This document shows positions 62,119 through 64,000 of a stretch of DNA of 64,000 nucleotides, piece after piece. Numbering within the stretch: position 1 is the stretch's first letter; every line of letters starts with the position of its first letter. Below the pieces are notes generated by a model. That model was not told the origin of the DNA. It searched no databases and saw only the letters and a program-made list of their open reading frames with translations. The translations under genes were made by a program, and so were the position numbers. This DNA is from Drosophila persimilis (lineage: Eukaryota > Arthropoda > Insecta > Diptera > Drosophilidae): the NCBI RefSeq assembly GCF_003286085.1, contig NW_020825425.1, forward strand, positions 1 to 64,000, given 5' to 3'.

Positions 62119-64000
62119 CAGATCGATGAATGGGCCAACGCTGGGATAATACGACGCTCATCATCAAATTTCGCCAGTCGGACTGTAATTGTCAAGAAAA
62201 AGGATGGGAGCAGCCGGGTCTGCGTGGACTATCGTCAGTTGAACAAGATGGTCTTGAAAGATTGCTTTCCCGTTCCAATCGTTGAAGAGGTGCTGGAAAA
62301 ACTGGAAAATGCTAAGGTGTTCACCATCATGGACTTAGAAAATGGGTTTTTCCACGTTCCTGTGGAAGAGAGCAGCAAAAAATATACGGCGTTTATAACG
62401 AAGGAAGGCCTCTTCGAGTTCAACCGTGCGCCTTTCGGTTTTTGCAATTCGCCAGCAGTTTTCATCCGTTTTATAAAGGCTGTGCAGTCGTTTTTAGGAT
62501 TAACTGGGTTTTTCCGTAAATTCATAAGAAACTATTCGCTAATCGCCAAACCACTGACCAATCTGCTGCGAAAAGATGTCCCATTTAAAATGAGTCTGGA
62601 GGAGCAGCAGGCGTTCGCTACATTAAAGGAAGCATTGGTGAAAGAGCCGGTCTTGAAACTTTATCGCAGGAATGCAAAAACCGAGATACACACTGATGCG
62701 TCAAAGGACGGGTTTGCAGCGGCGTTGTTACAATGGCACGAAGGACAATTGCATCCGATCTTATTCTGGAGTAAGAAAACCTCGGAGTCTGAAGCACGAC
62801 AGCATAGCTATATACAGGAAGCCAAAGCAATTTTCCTAGCGTGCAAAAAATTTCGTCAGTACATACTTGGAACCAACTTTAAGCTCGTAACGGATTGCGC
62901 CGCTTTCAAGCAAACGTTAAGCAAGAAGGACGTTCCGCGGGAGGTAGCCCAATGGGTCCTGTACTTGCAGGACTACGACTTTGAAGTGGAACACAGACCA
63001 GGAGAACGGCTGAAGCATGTGGATTGCCTGAGTAGGTACCCAATTGATGTCATGATGGTATCTTCGGAAGTCACAGCAAGAATTAAGAAAGCCCAGCAGG
63101 ACGATACGATGATCAAAGCAGTTTCCGAAATTTTGAAAAGTAAACCATATGACAACTTTAAGTTGAAAGCTGGTCTCGTATACAAAGTGGTGCAAGGCAC
63201 GGACTTGCTGGCAATACCGAAGTCATTAGAAAAAGAAATAATAACCGACGCTCACAACGCAGGACACTTTGCCGCTCAAAGAACAATGCACACCGTACAG
63301 CAGAGCTATTGGATTCCACATATGGAAGGAAAAGTAATTCAGATCATAGGAAACTGTATGAAATGTATAATCTACAACAAAAAGCTTGGCAAAAAAGAGG
63401 GATTTCTGCATCAAATTGACAAAGGATCACAGCCGCTGTATACTATACACGTGGATCACCTTGGGCCTATGGATGCCACTTCAAGGCAGTACAAGTACAT
63501 CTTCGCAATGGTTGATAGCTTTAGTAAGTTCGTATGGATGTATCCCACAAAAACAACAGGAGCAGACGAAGTTCTCAAGAATTTAAGGGAGTGGTCTGAT
63601 GTATTTGGTAATCCGGCACGCATAGTAAGCGATCGTGGAGCAGCATTTACATCTTCAAGCTTTGAGGAGTTTGTAAAGGAAAAGAACATCGAACACATAT
63701 GGAGCACCACAGGGGTACCAAGAGGAAACGGACAAATTGAACGCGTAAACCGATCTATTCTGAGCATCATTTCCAAATTGTCGTCGGAGGAACCTGGAAG
63801 ATGGTATAAGTTCGTACCGCGAGTTCAAAGGGCTATCAACAGCACTGTTCACGTGTCTACAAAGCGTTGTCCATTTGAGCTGATGATCAGGGTAAAAATG
63901 CGTTGTGGACCGGATAGCGACATACTTCAGCTAATAGAAAAAGAGATGGTTGATAATTTTGAAGACGAGAGGCAAAAGATGCGACAAGAGGCAAAAGAAA
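62119..64000 (+). pseudogene. pol: mdg3/micropia-like Pol, RT catalytic core deleted, partial
   Basis: The frame continues after the TAG without another stop to the window end. RT begins QIDEWANAGIIRR, VKKKDGSSRVCVDYRQLN, TIMDLENGFFHVPV, PFGFCNSPAVF. It then jumps directly to AVQSFLGLTGFFRKF; about 85-90 residues including the YxDD motif are missing in frame (near 62480). RNase H (IHTDASKDGFAAALL), integrase zinc domain (HNAGHF ... CMKC, complete here), and core HVDHLGPM, VSDRGAAFTS and GNGQIERVN follow. Integrase looks intact as far as seen; the RT deletion makes the element non-autonomous. Confidence 0.85.

Larger units (their letters stand above)
60167..64000 (+). mobile_element. Second mdg3/micropia-like element, 5' LTR to integrase
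   Basis: The LTR is 338 bp (60167-60504) with perfect ends TGTAAGA and TCTTACA, followed by the primer-site-like TTTGGGGGCTCAACC. It inserted at TATA of DINE-1 copy 3. Gag, protease, RT, RNase H and integrase follow in one frame with one stop and several internal deletions. The right part is outside the window. It is related to, but clearly distinct from, the element at 22.7-27.7 kb. Confidence 0.88.

Overview
This window is animal DNA and almost certainly Drosophila (or a close drosophilid) repeat-rich heterochromatin. It carries no bacterial gene organisation. Nearly every base belongs to a retroelement or to a DINE-1/INE-1-like Helentron-derived repeat, and the elements are nested and rearranged. 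The family mix (LOA-like LINE, gypsy-like errantivirus, 412/mdg1-like, mdg3/micropia-like, BEL/roo-like, Ulysses/Osvaldo-like with giant LTRs, CR1-like LINE, DINE-1) is the usual Drosophila set. I cannot name the species. A low- or non-recombining region (pericentromere, dot or Y/neo-Y) is an inference from TE density and nesting.

Layout. 1-2768 (-): 5' part of a LOA/R1-like LINE, inserted into the RT of 2769-6162 (-), a gypsy-like errantivirus 5' half (LTR, tRNA-Lys-type primer site, gag, protease, start of RT). 6206-7054: a DINE-1-like repeat. 6661 to about 25813: three tandem copies of a unit of about 4.2 kb running from mid-DINE-1 through a roo-like env scrap, a 412-like LTR and an mdg3-like element up to its RNase H. 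Copies 1 and 2 end there; copy 3 runs on to the complete mdg3-like element (22665-27698). Copy 3 is also split by a young, intact BEL element (15798-22239; LTRs identical by eye, 5-bp target duplication). 27699-32481 (-): the rest of the 412-like element, whose outer LTRs are flanked by AAAC on both sides and which sits inside a roo-like env gene. 32482-33740: end of that roo-like element. 33741-34543: the only stretch that looks non-transposon, with a good 62-nt intron and a Lys/Arg/Ser-rich ORF. 34544-41059: a decayed roo-like BEL element. 41060-43007: LTR and leader of another gypsy-like element, interrupted by DINE-1 copies. 43568-60063: a Ulysses/Osvaldo-like element with 2.2-2.3 kb LTRs, inserted in a DINE-1 copy with AGCT target duplication. 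It carries a CR1-like LINE inside its integrase (51418-56101) and an intact 394-codon ORF of unknown function in the env position. 60167-64000: a second mdg3-like element, running off the window.

How the parts work together. There is no host pathway here. Each LTR element encodes (or once encoded) Gag, protease, RT, RNase H and integrase; each LINE encodes an RNA-binding ORF1 and an endonuclease-RT ORF2; the DINE-1 copies are non-autonomous. Only the 15.8-22.2 kb BEL element looks fully intact, and the CR1 ORF2 is also open. The points most worth a second look are the tandem triplication with its TCTA junction, the Ulysses-like third ORF with an upstream splice acceptor, the LTR minisatellite that differs in copy number between the two LTRs of one element, two canonical -1 frameshift heptamers, and the gene-like island at 33.7-34.5 kb.
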